From assembly GCF_003337575.1 (NCBI RefSeq), contig NZ_QPJM01000008.1, positions 1 to 64,000 of the forward strand: a stretch of 64,000 bases of DNA, read 5' to 3'. This DNA is from Phyllobacterium bourgognense (GTDB taxonomy: Bacteria > Pseudomonadota > Alphaproteobacteria > Rhizobiales > Rhizobiaceae). The position numbers were made by a program, and so were the translations under genes. Below are positions 8,712 through 17,060 of this stretch, in pieces. Under the pieces are notes generated by a model. The model made no database searches, was not told the origin of the DNA, and saw only the letters and a list, made by a program, of their open reading frames with translations. How positions within the stretch are numbered: the stretch's first letter is position 1; each line of letters begins with the position of its first letter.

Positions 8712-10394
8712 TCAGATTATCTGGCGGGCACGCGGATCGGGAATGGGAACGGCAGCCATCAGCGCGCGGGTGTATTCGTCCTTTGGCGATTCGAACACCT
8801 CGCGTCGCGTGCCCATCTCGACTATCCGGCCTGCTCTCATGACGGCGACATTATGCGACATACGCTCAATCACGGCCATGTCATGCGAGATGAAGAGGTA
8901 GGCCAACCCCATCGTTTCCTGCAATTCGAGCATCAGATCGAGAACGCGAGCCCGCACCGAAACATCGAGCGCTGCCACGCTCTCGTCTGCAACGATGAGC
9001 TTTGGCTCCAAGGCAAGAGCGCGCGCAATGCAGATGCGCTGGCGCTGACCTCCGGAAAACTCGTGTGGATAGCGGCTGGCGGCGTCAGCCTGCAGACCGA
9101 CACGGCGGAGCAGTTCGGCGATACGATCGTCTCGCTCGCTCTTGTCGGCGAGACCGTGAATGATCAGTGGTTCTGCTATCGCAGCGCCCACAGCCATACG
9201 CGGGTCCAGCGAAGCATAAGGGTCCTGAAAGATCATCTGCGCCGAGCGTCGGATGGGCTGCATCTGGCGTGCGCTCAGACCGCCAATATTCTTTCCATCG
9301 ATCACCACATCACCCGTGAATGGGATCAGGCCAAGCACGGCCTTGCCGGTCGTCGATTTGCCCGAGCCGCTTTCACCAACAAGGCCGAGCGTTTCGCCCG
9401 GACGAAGCTCGAATGATACATCTGTAACAGCGGAAACAGGTGGCTTGCCCTTGAACAGCCAACGCGTCGGACTTCCATAAGTAACGTTGAGATTGCGCGC
9501 AAGGAGCACTGGCGAACGGTCTGGCACCTCCACGCGCGCAACTTCAGAACCGACGCGCGGTGGTCCGTCCGTCCCCGCATGGGCACCAAGGCGAGGGACG
9601 GCGGCAAGCAACTGTCGCGTGTAGAGCTTGGTCGGACGGTCGAAGACCGTCATGGCACTGCCTTGTTCAATGATCCGCCCGTTCTGCATGATCGCAACAC
9701 GGTCGGCCATCTCGGCGACCACGCCCATATCATGGGTGATCAAGATGATCGACGCCCCGAATTCCTGCTTCAATTCCCGCATCAGTTTGAGGATCTGCGC
9801 CTGTACCGTGACATCAAGCGCTGTCGTCGGCTCGTCGGCAATCAGGACCTTCGGTCTGCACGAAAGAGCCATCGCTATCATGACCCGTTGGCGCATGCCA
9901 CCGGAGAGTTCGTGCGGATATTGCGTCAGGCGGCGGCCGGGCTCGGTGATGTGGACTGCGTCGAGCATTTGCCGGGCTATCGCTTCAGCCTTGCCGCTTT
10001 CGGCCGCCTGATGCTCGCGGATCGCTTCGATGAGTTGTGTTCCGATTGAAAGCACAGGATTGAGCGACGTCATCGGTTCCTGAAAAACCATGGCTATATC
10101 GCCGCCGCGTACGCTCCGCATTGCACGATCGGATAGCTTGGTCAGCTCGCGATCGCCGAGCTGGATGCTGCCTGATGCAATCTGCAGCGATGCCTTGGGT
10201 AATAGTTGCATGATTGACAGCGACGTTACGGATTTACCAGATCCCGACTCCCCGGCGATACACAAAGTCTCGCCGGGATTGAGATTAAAGCTAACGTCCT
10301 CGAGAACACGCCGCCTGCCTTCCGGCGTGCGGGCGTCCACACACAGGTCTCGTACTGACAGGACTGGCACGGATGCTGGTGCAACCAATTTCAC
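8712..10394 (-). CDS. Fused double ABC ATPase of the ami transport operon
   Basis: A 560-residue tandem ATPase, last gene of the reverse-strand operon that starts at amiC. The first domain contains GESGSGKSVTSLSIM, LSGGMRQRV and VLIADEPTTALDVTVQAQIL. The second contains GESGSGKSTTGKAVLGL, FSGGQRQRICIARALALEP and LIVADESVAALDVS. It is similar in architecture to the fused ATPase at 6801, which ends 51 bases away in convergent orientation, so the two peptide-type importers meet tail to tail here. Its start overlaps the formamidase stop by four bases, consistent with a single transcript. It should energise the permeases at 13053 and 13975. Confidence 0.93.
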   Translation of the reverse strand: MKLVAPASVPVLSVRDLCVDARTPEGRRRVLEDVSFNLNPGETLCIAGESGSGKSVTSLSIMQLLPKASLQIASGSIQLGDRELTKLSDRAMRSVRGGDIAMVFQEPMTSLNPVLSIGTQLIEAIREHQAAESGKAEAIARQMLDAVHITEPGRRLTQYPHELSGGMRQRVMIAMALSCRPKVLIADEPTTALDVTVQAQILKLMRELKQEFGASIILITHDMGVVAEMADRVAIMQNGRIIEQGSAMTVFDRPTKLYTRQLLAAVPRLGAHAGTDGPPRVGSEVARVEVPDRSPVLLARNLNVTYGSPTRWLFKGKPPVSAVTDVSFELRPGETLGLVGESGSGKSTTGKAVLGLIPFTGDVVIDGKNIGGLSARQMQPIRRSAQMIFQDPYASLDPRMAVGAAIAEPLIIHGLADKSERDDRIAELLRRVGLQADAASRYPHEFSGGQRQRICIARALALEPKLIVADESVAALDVSVRARVLDLMLELQETMGLAYLFISHDMAVIERMSHNVAVMRAGRIVEMGTRREVFESPKDEYTRALMAAVPIPDPRARQII

Positions 10395-11335
10395 GCGAAC
10401 ACGATCCTCGGGAAGTAGAACGAAACCACCCAGTTGGGCGCGTCAACGATCTCGCTGATCCGCAGATCGCCACAAACCGAGCAGAGCAGGTAGGCATCGA
10501 TCGGGCTCATACCGTGCTCAACCCCGAGCAGATCGATCATACGCATAAGGCTTTCGCGTGCGCCTGTCATAAGATCAGGCCCAACACCTGTCGTCACCTC
10601 ATAGCCCGCACCATCGAGATGGCGGGTGACCGGCTGTGTCGTCGTAAACCTTGGACTTTTCAGCCGGGCGTCCTTAACGAGTTCGATAGTGGCTTCGACC
10701 TCCATCTGGCTTTCGATGGCCGTTCCGCAAACTTCGCCATCGCCCTGCGCCGCATGTGTGTCGCCAATGGAAAACAGCGCTCCTTCGACTTCCACCGGAA
10801 GATAAAGCGTTACGCCCGCCGTCAGATCGCGGATATCCATATTGCCACCGACCTGCCGCGGTGGCACCACCGAGTGCAATCCCGGTTCCGCAGGAGCAAC
10901 ACCGATTGTACCGGCAAAGGGCTTCAGGGGAACGCGTCCGCCCGGACCATAAAGCGAAGGTGTCATGGCGACCGGGTCATAAGTCCACATATGCAAAGCC
11001 GGTTCTGCAAACTGATCCGCAAGCAGACCGAATCCTGGAATATTAGCCGTCCAGCCGACGCCTGAAGGCACGAAGCGGCGAAGTGTGACCTTCAGCGCAT
11101 CACCGGGTTTGGCACCCTCCACGTAGACTGGGCCCGTAACAGGGTTGATCTTGCCGAAGTCGAGATTGGAAAGGGTTTCAAGCGTCGCACCCTTGCCGAG
11201 TTGTCCACCGGAGGAGTCCAGACATTCGAAATGGATCGTCTCGCCGGCCTTGGCGACAAGAGCAGGCTCGAAGTCGCGGTTCCAGCCGAAATGATGTCTC
11301 GCACGATGGATGGTGTGGGTGCAGGCAACGCACAT
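10391..11335 (-). CDS. fmdA: Acetamidase/formamidase family amidohydrolase
   Basis: A 314-residue cytoplasmic hydrolase of the FmdA/AmdA family, which converts short amides such as formamide to the acid and ammonia. Visible family features are the opening HFGWNRDFEPALVAKAGETI, the block PVTGPVYVEGAKPGDALKV, the metal/active-site region DTHAAQGDGEVCGTAIESQM, and the C-terminal YLLCSVCGDLRISEIVDAPN. Length is slightly short but typical. It sits between the binding-protein gene and the fused ATPase inside an operon led by the amide-sensor pair amiC-amiR, which supports an amide substrate and a nitrogen-scavenging role. The exact amide is not determined. Confidence 0.88.
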   Translation of the reverse strand: MCVACTHTIHRARHHFGWNRDFEPALVAKAGETIHFECLDSSGGQLGKGATLETLSNLDFGKINPVTGPVYVEGAKPGDALKVTLRRFVPSGVGWTANIPGFGLLADQFAEPALHMWTYDPVAMTPSLYGPGGRVPLKPFAGTIGVAPAEPGLHSVVPPRQVGGNMDIRDLTAGVTLYLPVEVEGALFSIGDTHAAQGDGEVCGTAIESQMEVEATIELVKDARLKSPRFTTTQPVTRHLDGAGYEVTTGVGPDLMTGARESLMRMIDLLGVEHGMSPIDAYLLCSVCGDLRISEIVDAPNWVVSFYFPRIVFA

Positions 11336-11364
11336 GGGCAGCTCTCCAGAAAATTGAATATCAT

Positions 11365-11391
11365 TCCCCGGGACTTTTTACGCCCCGGGGA
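11365..11391 (-). other. Intercistronic hairpin between binding protein and fmdA
   Basis: An 8-base-pair perfect stem (TCCCCGGG / CCCGGGGA) with an 11-base loop lies immediately after the binding-protein gene in the operon. No T-run follows the stem. It occupies the same relative place, after the binding-protein gene, as the hairpin at 3100-3128 and probably adjusts transcript stability or read-through. Confidence 0.6.
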
Positions 11392-11405
11392 TCACACGAA
11401 GGCGA

Positions 11406-13025
11406 TTACTGCTTCACGTAGATGGCGTCGTAGTTGATGACGCGGGTTGGATCGATATAGATATTGTCGGCACCGCCCATGCGTAGCGACTTGGCAACGA
11501 CGCGCCGCTCGTTGATAAGCGGAATCCATGGAGCATCGGCCATGATGTCTGTGAATATCTTGCCCCATGTGGCTGAGCGTTCGGCCACCTTAGCCGGATC
11601 AGACATCGAATCCGCAGCAACCGCCCGCTTGTCGATATCCTGATTGCAATACCAGGACCAATTCCAGCCACCGGGTACAGCGCCGGAGCAGCCGAGGATT
11701 GGTCCGTAGAAATTCGACGGGTCCGGAAAGTCTGCGATCCAGGCCATGCCGCCAGACCAGATCATGGGTGCTTCACCCTCGGTCCCGCCTGCAGCAATAA
11801 CGTTCGCTTGCGCCAGCGCGCGAACTTCCGCCTTCACGCCGACAGCCGCCAAATCCTGCTGAATCGCCTGCGCTATACGCGGCTGTGGATCTGTGTTGGT
11901 GGAGTAGAGCACGGTTTCGAAACCGGTTGGGAACCCTGCCTCCGCCAGCAGCGCTTTGGCCTTTTCAACGTCATAGGCATAGCCGGTAAAGCTCTTGTCA
12001 TAGCCCGGCATTAGTGGCGGAAGCGGCTGGTTCGCCGCCGTCGCACGGCCGTTCAGGATACGCGTAATGCGATCCTTATTGATTGCCATGTTGAGCGCTT
12101 GGCGAACCTTAAGATTGTCGAGGGGCTTTACCTTCGTGTTCAACGTAATGTAGCCGGTTTGAAGTTGTTGGCCATCGACGATCATCTTCGGACCATCGGC
12201 AGAGTTCTTGATCTCGAGAAACTTTGCCGGAGGTATGCCATCGCCGGCGATATCGACTTCGCCCTTCTGCAGCCGTAGCAGTGCCACAAGCGGCTCTTGA
12301 CCCACTTCGACCGTAAACTTGTCGATGTGCGGCATGTCCTTGACGAAATATTCCGGATTGCGTTCAAAGACGAGGTGCTGACCAATTGTCCAATCCTTGA
12401 GAACAAAGGTGCCGGAGCCGACAGGTTTCTTGCCGAAATCGCCGCCCGCTGCCTCGACTGCTTCGTGCGGAACGACGGAAGCAAAATTGATTGCAAGGAC
12501 GTGGAGGAAGGTCGCGTCAGGACGGGACAGGTGGAAGATGACAGTCGAGTCGTCCGGTGCCGCAATACCTTCCAATGTGGTCGTCTTGCCACCTGTGACG
12601 TCTTCATACCCCTTGATCGACCCGAAGAAACCAGCGCCGGGTCCTTGAGTCTTTGGATTTACAGCCCGCTCGATTGAATATTTCACGTCGGAGGCCACGA
12701 CTTCGCGGCCGTTTGTAAATTTCACACCCTTGCGAAGCTTGAACGTGTAAGTGAGGCCGTCATCCGAAACCCCGAAGGTCTCGGCGAGCGATGGAATCAG
12801 ATTGGCCGTCCCTGGTTCATAATCCATCAGCCGGGAATAAAGGCTCTTGATCATCGACCAGTTGACCCAGTCGTAACCGATCGCTGGATCAAGGGTGGCG
12901 ATGTCATCCTTATAGGTAACGATGATATCGCCGCCTTGTTGCGGCGTATCCTGTGCAAACGAAGGCAGTGGCGTGAGTGCCAGTACCGTCGCAATTGTTG
13001 TGTTTCTAAGCCAGCTTTTGAACAT
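11406..13025 (-). CDS. ABC transporter substrate-binding protein, peptide family, of the ami operon
   Basis: A 539-residue periplasmic binding protein (SBP family 5). The signal peptide covers residues 1-24 (LALTPLPSFA), followed by QGGDIIVTYKDDIATLDPAIG. Later family blocks are YTFKLRKGVKFTNGREVVAS and VRQALNMAINKDRITRILNG. An AAGGGG-type ribosome site precedes the ATG. Its genes for permeases lie upstream and fmdA downstream, so the imported substrate is probably an amide or small peptide that is then deaminated or hydrolysed; this is inferred from the operon. It is a different subfamily from the binding protein at 1579, with little similarity beyond shared motifs. Confidence 0.9.
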   Translation of the reverse strand: MFKSWLRNTTIATVLALTPLPSFAQDTPQQGGDIIVTYKDDIATLDPAIGYDWVNWSMIKSLYSRLMDYEPGTANLIPSLAETFGVSDDGLTYTFKLRKGVKFTNGREVVASDVKYSIERAVNPKTQGPGAGFFGSIKGYEDVTGGKTTTLEGIAAPDDSTVIFHLSRPDATFLHVLAINFASVVPHEAVEAAGGDFGKKPVGSGTFVLKDWTIGQHLVFERNPEYFVKDMPHIDKFTVEVGQEPLVALLRLQKGEVDIAGDGIPPAKFLEIKNSADGPKMIVDGQQLQTGYITLNTKVKPLDNLKVRQALNMAINKDRITRILNGRATAANQPLPPLMPGYDKSFTGYAYDVEKAKALLAEAGFPTGFETVLYSTNTDPQPRIAQAIQQDLAAVGVKAEVRALAQANVIAAGGTEGEAPMIWSGGMAWIADFPDPSNFYGPILGCSGAVPGGWNWSWYCNQDIDKRAVAADSMSDPAKVAERSATWGKIFTDIMADAPWIPLINERRVVAKSLRMGGADNIYIDPTRVINYDAIYVKQ

Positions 13026-13052
13026 TTTGTTCCCCTTTTTGGTTGTTGGAAT

Positions 13053-13973
13053 TCAGCGTGCACGAATGCGCGGATCGATAAGCGGTGCAATAATGTCCGC
13101 CACGAGATTGCCGAGAACGATGGCGAGCGCCGAAACGAGCGTCACGCCCATGATGATCGGGATGTCGACCTGCTGGATCGCCTGCCAGGCGAGTTGACCG
13201 ATACCGGGCCATCCGTAAACGGCCTCGACAACCACAACGCCGCCCATGAACTGGCCGATATCGATTCCGATCATCGCAATGATGGGCAGCATCGCATTGG
13301 GAAGAGCGTGCCGGAGGATGATACGGGCCGACGACAGGCCTTTGGCCCGCGCGGTCCTGACGTAATCCTGATTGAGAACGTCGATCATGGCCGAGCGCAC
13401 CATGCGGGCGTACCATCCCGCGCCAAGAATACCGAGTGTCGCCGCCGGCAAAACCACATGGGCTGGCGTGCCGAAACCGCTCATCGGGAACCAGCCAAGT
13501 GTCACTGCGAAAACATAAAGAAGAAGCAGGGCAACAACGAATTGGGGAGCGGAAACACCAACAAACGACGCCATCATGACAACCCTGTCGACAGCTCCGC
13601 CCCGGCGCAGCGCCGCAATGATGCCAAACGTCAGACCGAGCAAGACTTCGACCAGAATTCCCGCCGCCATCAAAACAAGTGTGGCCGGGATACGGGCCGC
13701 TATCAACGAGCCTACATCTGTCTTTTGCGCATAGGAGCGGCCAAGATCGCCCTGTACGATACCCTGCAGATAGGCCCAGAACTGAACAAGGAGTGGTTGG
13801 TCGAGACCAAGTTCGCGGCGGATATTGGCAACCGTCTGCGCCGTCGCACTGCGGCCTGCAATCATGCGTGCCGGGTCAGCTGGCAGGGCATAAAGCAGCA
13901 GGAAGGTGATTGCCGCCACACCAAGCAAGATCAGAGCGGTTTGCACGAGGCGGCGCAGGATAAGGAGTGCCAT
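13053..13973 (-). CDS. ABC transporter permease, DppB type (ami operon)
   Basis: A 306-residue membrane permease starting MALLILRRLVQTALILLGVA, the usual DppB N-terminus; an in-frame extension upstream runs into the neighbouring permease and is unlikely. Motifs include YALPADPARMIAGRSA after the first helix and the EAA loop YVRTARAKGLSSARIILRHA with LPNAMLPIIAMIG. It starts one base after the stop of the DppC-type gene, so translation is probably coupled. With that protein it forms the channel for the binding protein at 11406. Confidence 0.9.
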   Translation of the reverse strand: MALLILRRLVQTALILLGVAAITFLLLYALPADPARMIAGRSATAQTVANIRRELGLDQPLLVQFWAYLQGIVQGDLGRSYAQKTDVGSLIAARIPATLVLMAAGILVEVLLGLTFGIIAALRRGGAVDRVVMMASFVGVSAPQFVVALLLLYVFAVTLGWFPMSGFGTPAHVVLPAATLGILGAGWYARMVRSAMIDVLNQDYVRTARAKGLSSARIILRHALPNAMLPIIAMIGIDIGQFMGGVVVVEAVYGWPGIGQLAWQAIQQVDIPIIMGVTLVSALAIVLGNLVADIIAPLIDPRIRAR

Positions 13974-13974
13974 A

Positions 13975-14826
13975 TCAGCCACGCCCGCGCTGCGTCGGAT
14001 CGAGAATGTCGCGCAACGCATCACCGACGAGATTGAATGAAAGTGCCGTCAAAAGGATGATTGCGCCAGGAAAGAACACGAGCCAGGGTGCCGCTTGAAA
14101 ATAGCTCTGGCTTTCGAAGATGATATTGCCCCAGGACGGCTGCGGCGGCTGCACCCCGATGCCAAGAAATGACAACGTCGCTTCCAGAAGCACCGTTGTC
14201 GCTATGCCGAGTGTTCCCCAGACAATGGCTGTCGGCATCAGATGCGGGAGAATGTGCATGAACAGAATACGGAAATGTCCAGCACCGAGCGAACGTTCCG
14301 CAAGGATGAAATCCCGTTCAACCAGCCCTCGTGTTTCCGTGTAGACGATGCGCGCCACCTGCACCCAATTCACCAATGCAATAACCATCGCGACGATCCA
14401 CAGGCTGGGTCGAAGCAGTGCCGCGAGTACGATGGCGAGAAGAAGGGCAGGAAACGCCATCATCAAATCTGTGAAGCGCATGAGCAGCCCGCCAACGAAG
14501 CCGCGCAAATACCCGGAGAGAATGCCGATGAACAATCCGATCGCGACGGCGATTCCGTTGGCGACGAGACCGATGACCAAGGAAGTGCGAGCACCGAAAA
14601 GCAGCCGCGAAAACAGATCGCGCCCCAACGTATCTGTTCCAAGCAGAAACTGGTCGCTTGGCGGCATGGGAGCCCCTTCAAGCGTCAGCCCGTCGAACAT
14701 CTGATTGTCAGGACTATAGGGCGCGATAAGGGGCGCTGCGATTGCCATTGCCACAACCACCACAACGACGATGAGCCCGAAAAGCGCTGCCGGCTGGCGC
14801 AACATGGCCTTCAGCACCCGCATCAA
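13975..14826 (-). CDS. ABC transporter permease, DppC type (ami operon)
   Basis: A 283-residue permease with the DppC hallmark FLLGTDTLGRDLFSRLLFGA near residues 60-80, six predicted helices and an EAA-like loop DFILAERSLGAGHFRILFMH. The final helix ends in LVGDALRDILDP, a strong family signature. Its start codon overlaps the amiR stop by four bases. The order DppC before DppB is the reverse of the first transporter in this window, so the two clusters are not a simple duplication. Confidence 0.9.
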   Translation of the reverse strand: MMRVLKAMLRQPAALFGLIVVVVVVAMAIAAPLIAPYSPDNQMFDGLTLEGAPMPPSDQFLLGTDTLGRDLFSRLLFGARTSLVIGLVANGIAVAIGLFIGILSGYLRGFVGGLLMRFTDLMMAFPALLLAIVLAALLRPSLWIVAMVIALVNWVQVARIVYTETRGLVERDFILAERSLGAGHFRILFMHILPHLMPTAIVWGTLGIATTVLLEATLSFLGIGVQPPQPSWGNIIFESQSYFQAAPWLVFFPGAIILLTALSFNLVGDALRDILDPTQRGRG

Positions 14827-15404
14827 CCGGCCTCCGGCAGGGGATCTGCGCCACCGACGATCGAGGCGGCGACCTGTTCCATCGGAAGCCTTTTCTGCAT
14901 CGCGCAGTTGCGCAAGATGCTGTAGGCATGCTCTTCGTCGATCTGGCGCGCCGCCATGATTTTCTGTACCGCGGCATGAACCAATGGGCGCAGGCGAATA
15001 CGCTCTTCGAGGTGCAACAGTCTGTTGCGAACCGCTTCACGCTCCTTGTGGATGCTCACTGCCATAACCAGTGCAGGATAGATCGCAGACGCAGTAATCG
15101 GCTTGGATATGATCGTGCAAGAACCGTTTTCCATCGCCCAGGCGATGCGGCCCGGCGCTTCCGATCCGAGCAATGCGACAACCGGCCGGGGTGCACCGGC
15201 GCCGCTCCAAGGCAGAAGATCGTTCCATCCCTGATCGGCATCAACCAGAATTACGTCTGGCAGTTCGTCGGCATCGAGCGGTATCCATTGGACTGTCACG
15301 TGGAAACCCAACAGCTTCAACTGACGCGTCAGCCGCTCCGTCGTGGCGTCGGAACGATGCAGGACGGTAACCCGCCAACCGGTGAAGTTCGGCGTCTCCT
15401 TCAT
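14823..15404 (-). CDS. amiR: AmiR/NasT-type ANTAR antitermination regulator
   Basis: A 193-residue protein with an N-terminal receiver-like fold (VTVLHRSDATTERL, VILVDADQG, TIISKPI) lacking a full acidic pocket. A coiled-coil linker (EREAVRNRLLHLEERIRLRP) leads to a C-terminal ANTAR RNA-binding domain (VHAAVQKIMAARQIDEEHAY, then SILRNCAMQKRLPMEQVAASIV). ANTAR proteins bind paired short hairpins in leader RNA and prevent termination. In the Pseudomonas amidase system AmiR is held inactive by AmiC until amide is present. Here the gene directly follows an amiC-like gene with a four-base overlap, and a strong terminator lies in front of amiC, so the same logic is likely. Confidence 0.85.
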   Translation of the reverse strand: MKETPNFTGWRVTVLHRSDATTERLTRQLKLLGFHVTVQWIPLDADELPDVILVDADQGWNDLLPWSGAGAPRPVVALLGSEAPGRIAWAMENGSCTIISKPITASAIYPALVMAVSIHKEREAVRNRLLHLEERIRLRPLVHAAVQKIMAARQIDEEHAYSILRNCAMQKRLPMEQVAASIVGGADPLPEAG

Positions 15405-16534
15405 GACACGATCCGCAATTTCGGTGCTGAGCGCCTCCGGCGTCCGGTCAGATAGGGGTCAGCTGCGATTGCAGGCTGCGAGGCGATGATTTCGAAACCA
15501 TTATCGGCGGTGATGCGGCCGAGATGAAATGGCAGCGCCGCATGATTGGTTTCGCCATCGATGCGAATAGTGCCATGTACTGTCGACAGAGGTGCTCCCG
15601 ACAATCTGCGGCGAACGATTCGTGGCTCGTCCGTTCCTGCGGCCAGAATGGCCTCGCCGCACATTTTTACAGCCGAATAGGCGCTGGCAAAGAAATTGGA
15701 GATGCGCCGCTCCGTCCCGAAGCGCTTTGCGAGGCGCGCCTTGAACGCCAGATTTTCGGGCGAGTTAAGGCTGTCGAAGTACGAAGCTGCCGACAATTGT
15801 CCCGTGGCAACGCCGCGACCGACTTCGCCGAGTTCGCATTCCGTCAGATCGCAACTGACAACGGGGCAGTTCTCGGGCTTGAAGGCCGGGTCGCGATCTC
15901 CAAGCTGCTTGAAAGCTTTCAGGAAAGCATAGCTTGCCGGACCAATAAGATTACTGAGGACGAAACTTGGCCTGCGCTGTTCGATGTCATTGACGATGCG
16001 TTCAACCGCCGTTTCTTCGAACGGCAAATAGCGCTCGCCAAGAATTTCACCCCCTGACTCGTTGATCAGTTCACGCGAGAGCCGATTCATCTCCCAACCC
16101 CAGACATAATTGGCGCCGACGAGGTAGGGCCGCTTGCCATAGCGGGGAAGGAGATACTCGAACAGGGGAATAAGATGCTGATTGGGACAGGCGCCGGTAT
16201 AGATGACGTTCTCATTGGCTTCGAAGCCCTCATAGGGGCACATATACCAAAGCAGACCATCATATTTTTCGACAAGCGGAATGACTTCCTTGCGCGCCAG
16301 AGACGTGATCGTTCCAACGATGTGACGGCAACCGGAATCGCGCAGCATTGCACGAGCGCCTTCGAGATATTCCGGGATTATGCCATGCGGATCGATGAAA
16401 ATTGGCTGGATCGAATCGCCATGCCCAGCGCCCAACTCTTCGATCGCAAATTCGGCACCGTCGCGGGATTCACGCCCCATCGCGCCATAGGGTCCCGTAG
16501 TCGAATAAAGAATGCCGATTCTCACCGCGTCCAT
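15401..16534 (-). CDS. amiC: AmiC-like cytoplasmic amide sensor (periplasmic-binding fold)
   Basis: A 377-residue protein with the type I periplasmic binding fold of the urea/short-chain amide family: VRIGILYSTTGPYGAMGRES at the N-terminus, DPHGIIPEYLEGA, then YLVGANYVWGWEMNRLSREL in the middle. No signal peptide is present, as expected for a cytosolic ligand sensor like AmiC rather than a transport binding protein. The start at 16534 (MDAVRIG) is 15 codons inside the longest frame and follows GGCAGG; the longer start would lie within the terminator hairpin region. It is the first gene of the amiR-transporter-fmdA operon and presumably releases AmiR when an amide binds. Confidence 0.82.
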   Translation of the reverse strand: MDAVRIGILYSTTGPYGAMGRESRDGAEFAIEELGAGHGDSIQPIFIDPHGIIPEYLEGARAMLRDSGCRHIVGTITSLARKEVIPLVEKYDGLLWYMCPYEGFEANENVIYTGACPNQHLIPLFEYLLPRYGKRPYLVGANYVWGWEMNRLSRELINESGGEILGERYLPFEETAVERIVNDIEQRRPSFVLSNLIGPASYAFLKAFKQLGDRDPAFKPENCPVVSCDLTECELGEVGRGVATGQLSAASYFDSLNSPENLAFKARLAKRFGTERRISNFFASAYSAVKMCGEAILAAGTDEPRIVRRRLSGAPLSTVHGTIRIDGETNHAALPFHLGRITADNGFEIIASQPAIAADPYLTGRRRRSAPKLRIVS

Positions 16535-16549
16535 TAACCTGCCAATACG

Positions 16550-16597
16550 AAAAACCCCACGACGCTTGCTCCCGTCCAAGACGGGGCGTCATGGGGC
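16550..16597 (-). terminator. Leader terminator in front of amiC, candidate AmiR target
   Basis: On the reverse strand, GCCCCATGACGC pairs with GCGTCGTGGGG (one mismatch). The internal stem CCCGTC-TTG-GACGGG sits in the loop, and TTTTT follows immediately, 16 bases before the amiC ATG. This is a textbook intrinsic terminator placed inside a leader. A small upstream hairpin at 16594-16607 (GGGC, six-base loop AGTTTC, GCCC) shares four bases with the terminator's left arm, so the two folds exclude each other, as in ANTAR-controlled leaders. The loop does not perfectly fit the A1/G4 consensus I recall for ANTAR loops. Confidence 0.75.
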
Positions 16598-16661
16598 GAA
16601 ACTGCCCGTCGACCATCGAAAGTCATGTGATTGCAGAAGCTATGCACAATCTGCAGGCACG

Positions 16662-16691
16662 ATTAAAATACGGGCAGGCAATTGTTGTCAA
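16662..16691 (-). promoter_or_regulatory. Candidate promoter of the ami operon
   Basis: On the reverse strand a consensus -35 box TTGACA (16686-16691) is followed, 15 to 18 bases on, by the AT-rich TATTTTAAT (16662-16670), a possible -10 region. Transcription from here would produce a leader of roughly 120 bases containing the hairpins described at 16550-16607. The remaining stretch 16700-17060 shows no coding potential that I can support. Confidence 0.45.
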
Positions 16692-17060
16692 GTGGGAATC
16701 GACCAGTGCCCGGGCTTGGTGCATCGACACCGAAAACCGCTCACAGAGTTTAGAGCGACAGCTGATATTAGCGCGGTTTCAGTCAAACCGGATGCTCACG
16801 ATACCCGTCAAACATAATTCCGATCGCACATACCGGATCCCGAAGCCGAAGTCGAAGTTCGAGGCGACAATACTGGGCAGCGGATGAGTCGTGACGGCTG
16901 TTTCTCAGAGCTGGCGTCAACATCCTAAGCGGATCCGGTTCCAGAGGAGCCGTTATGCGATTCGGGATCACATACCGAGGCTATCGAAGTGCCCCTGCAA
17001 GTGCGGTGCTCTGAATGACTTTCGTCAGCCGTTGTTCGAGCACCAATGCTTCGCATTCGC

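Noticed and set aside
12936-14036. 366-codon forward frame across the ami-operon permease
   Set aside because: Composition is Arg/His/Asn/Cys rich without hydrophobic core, and it opposes well-supported membrane protein genes.
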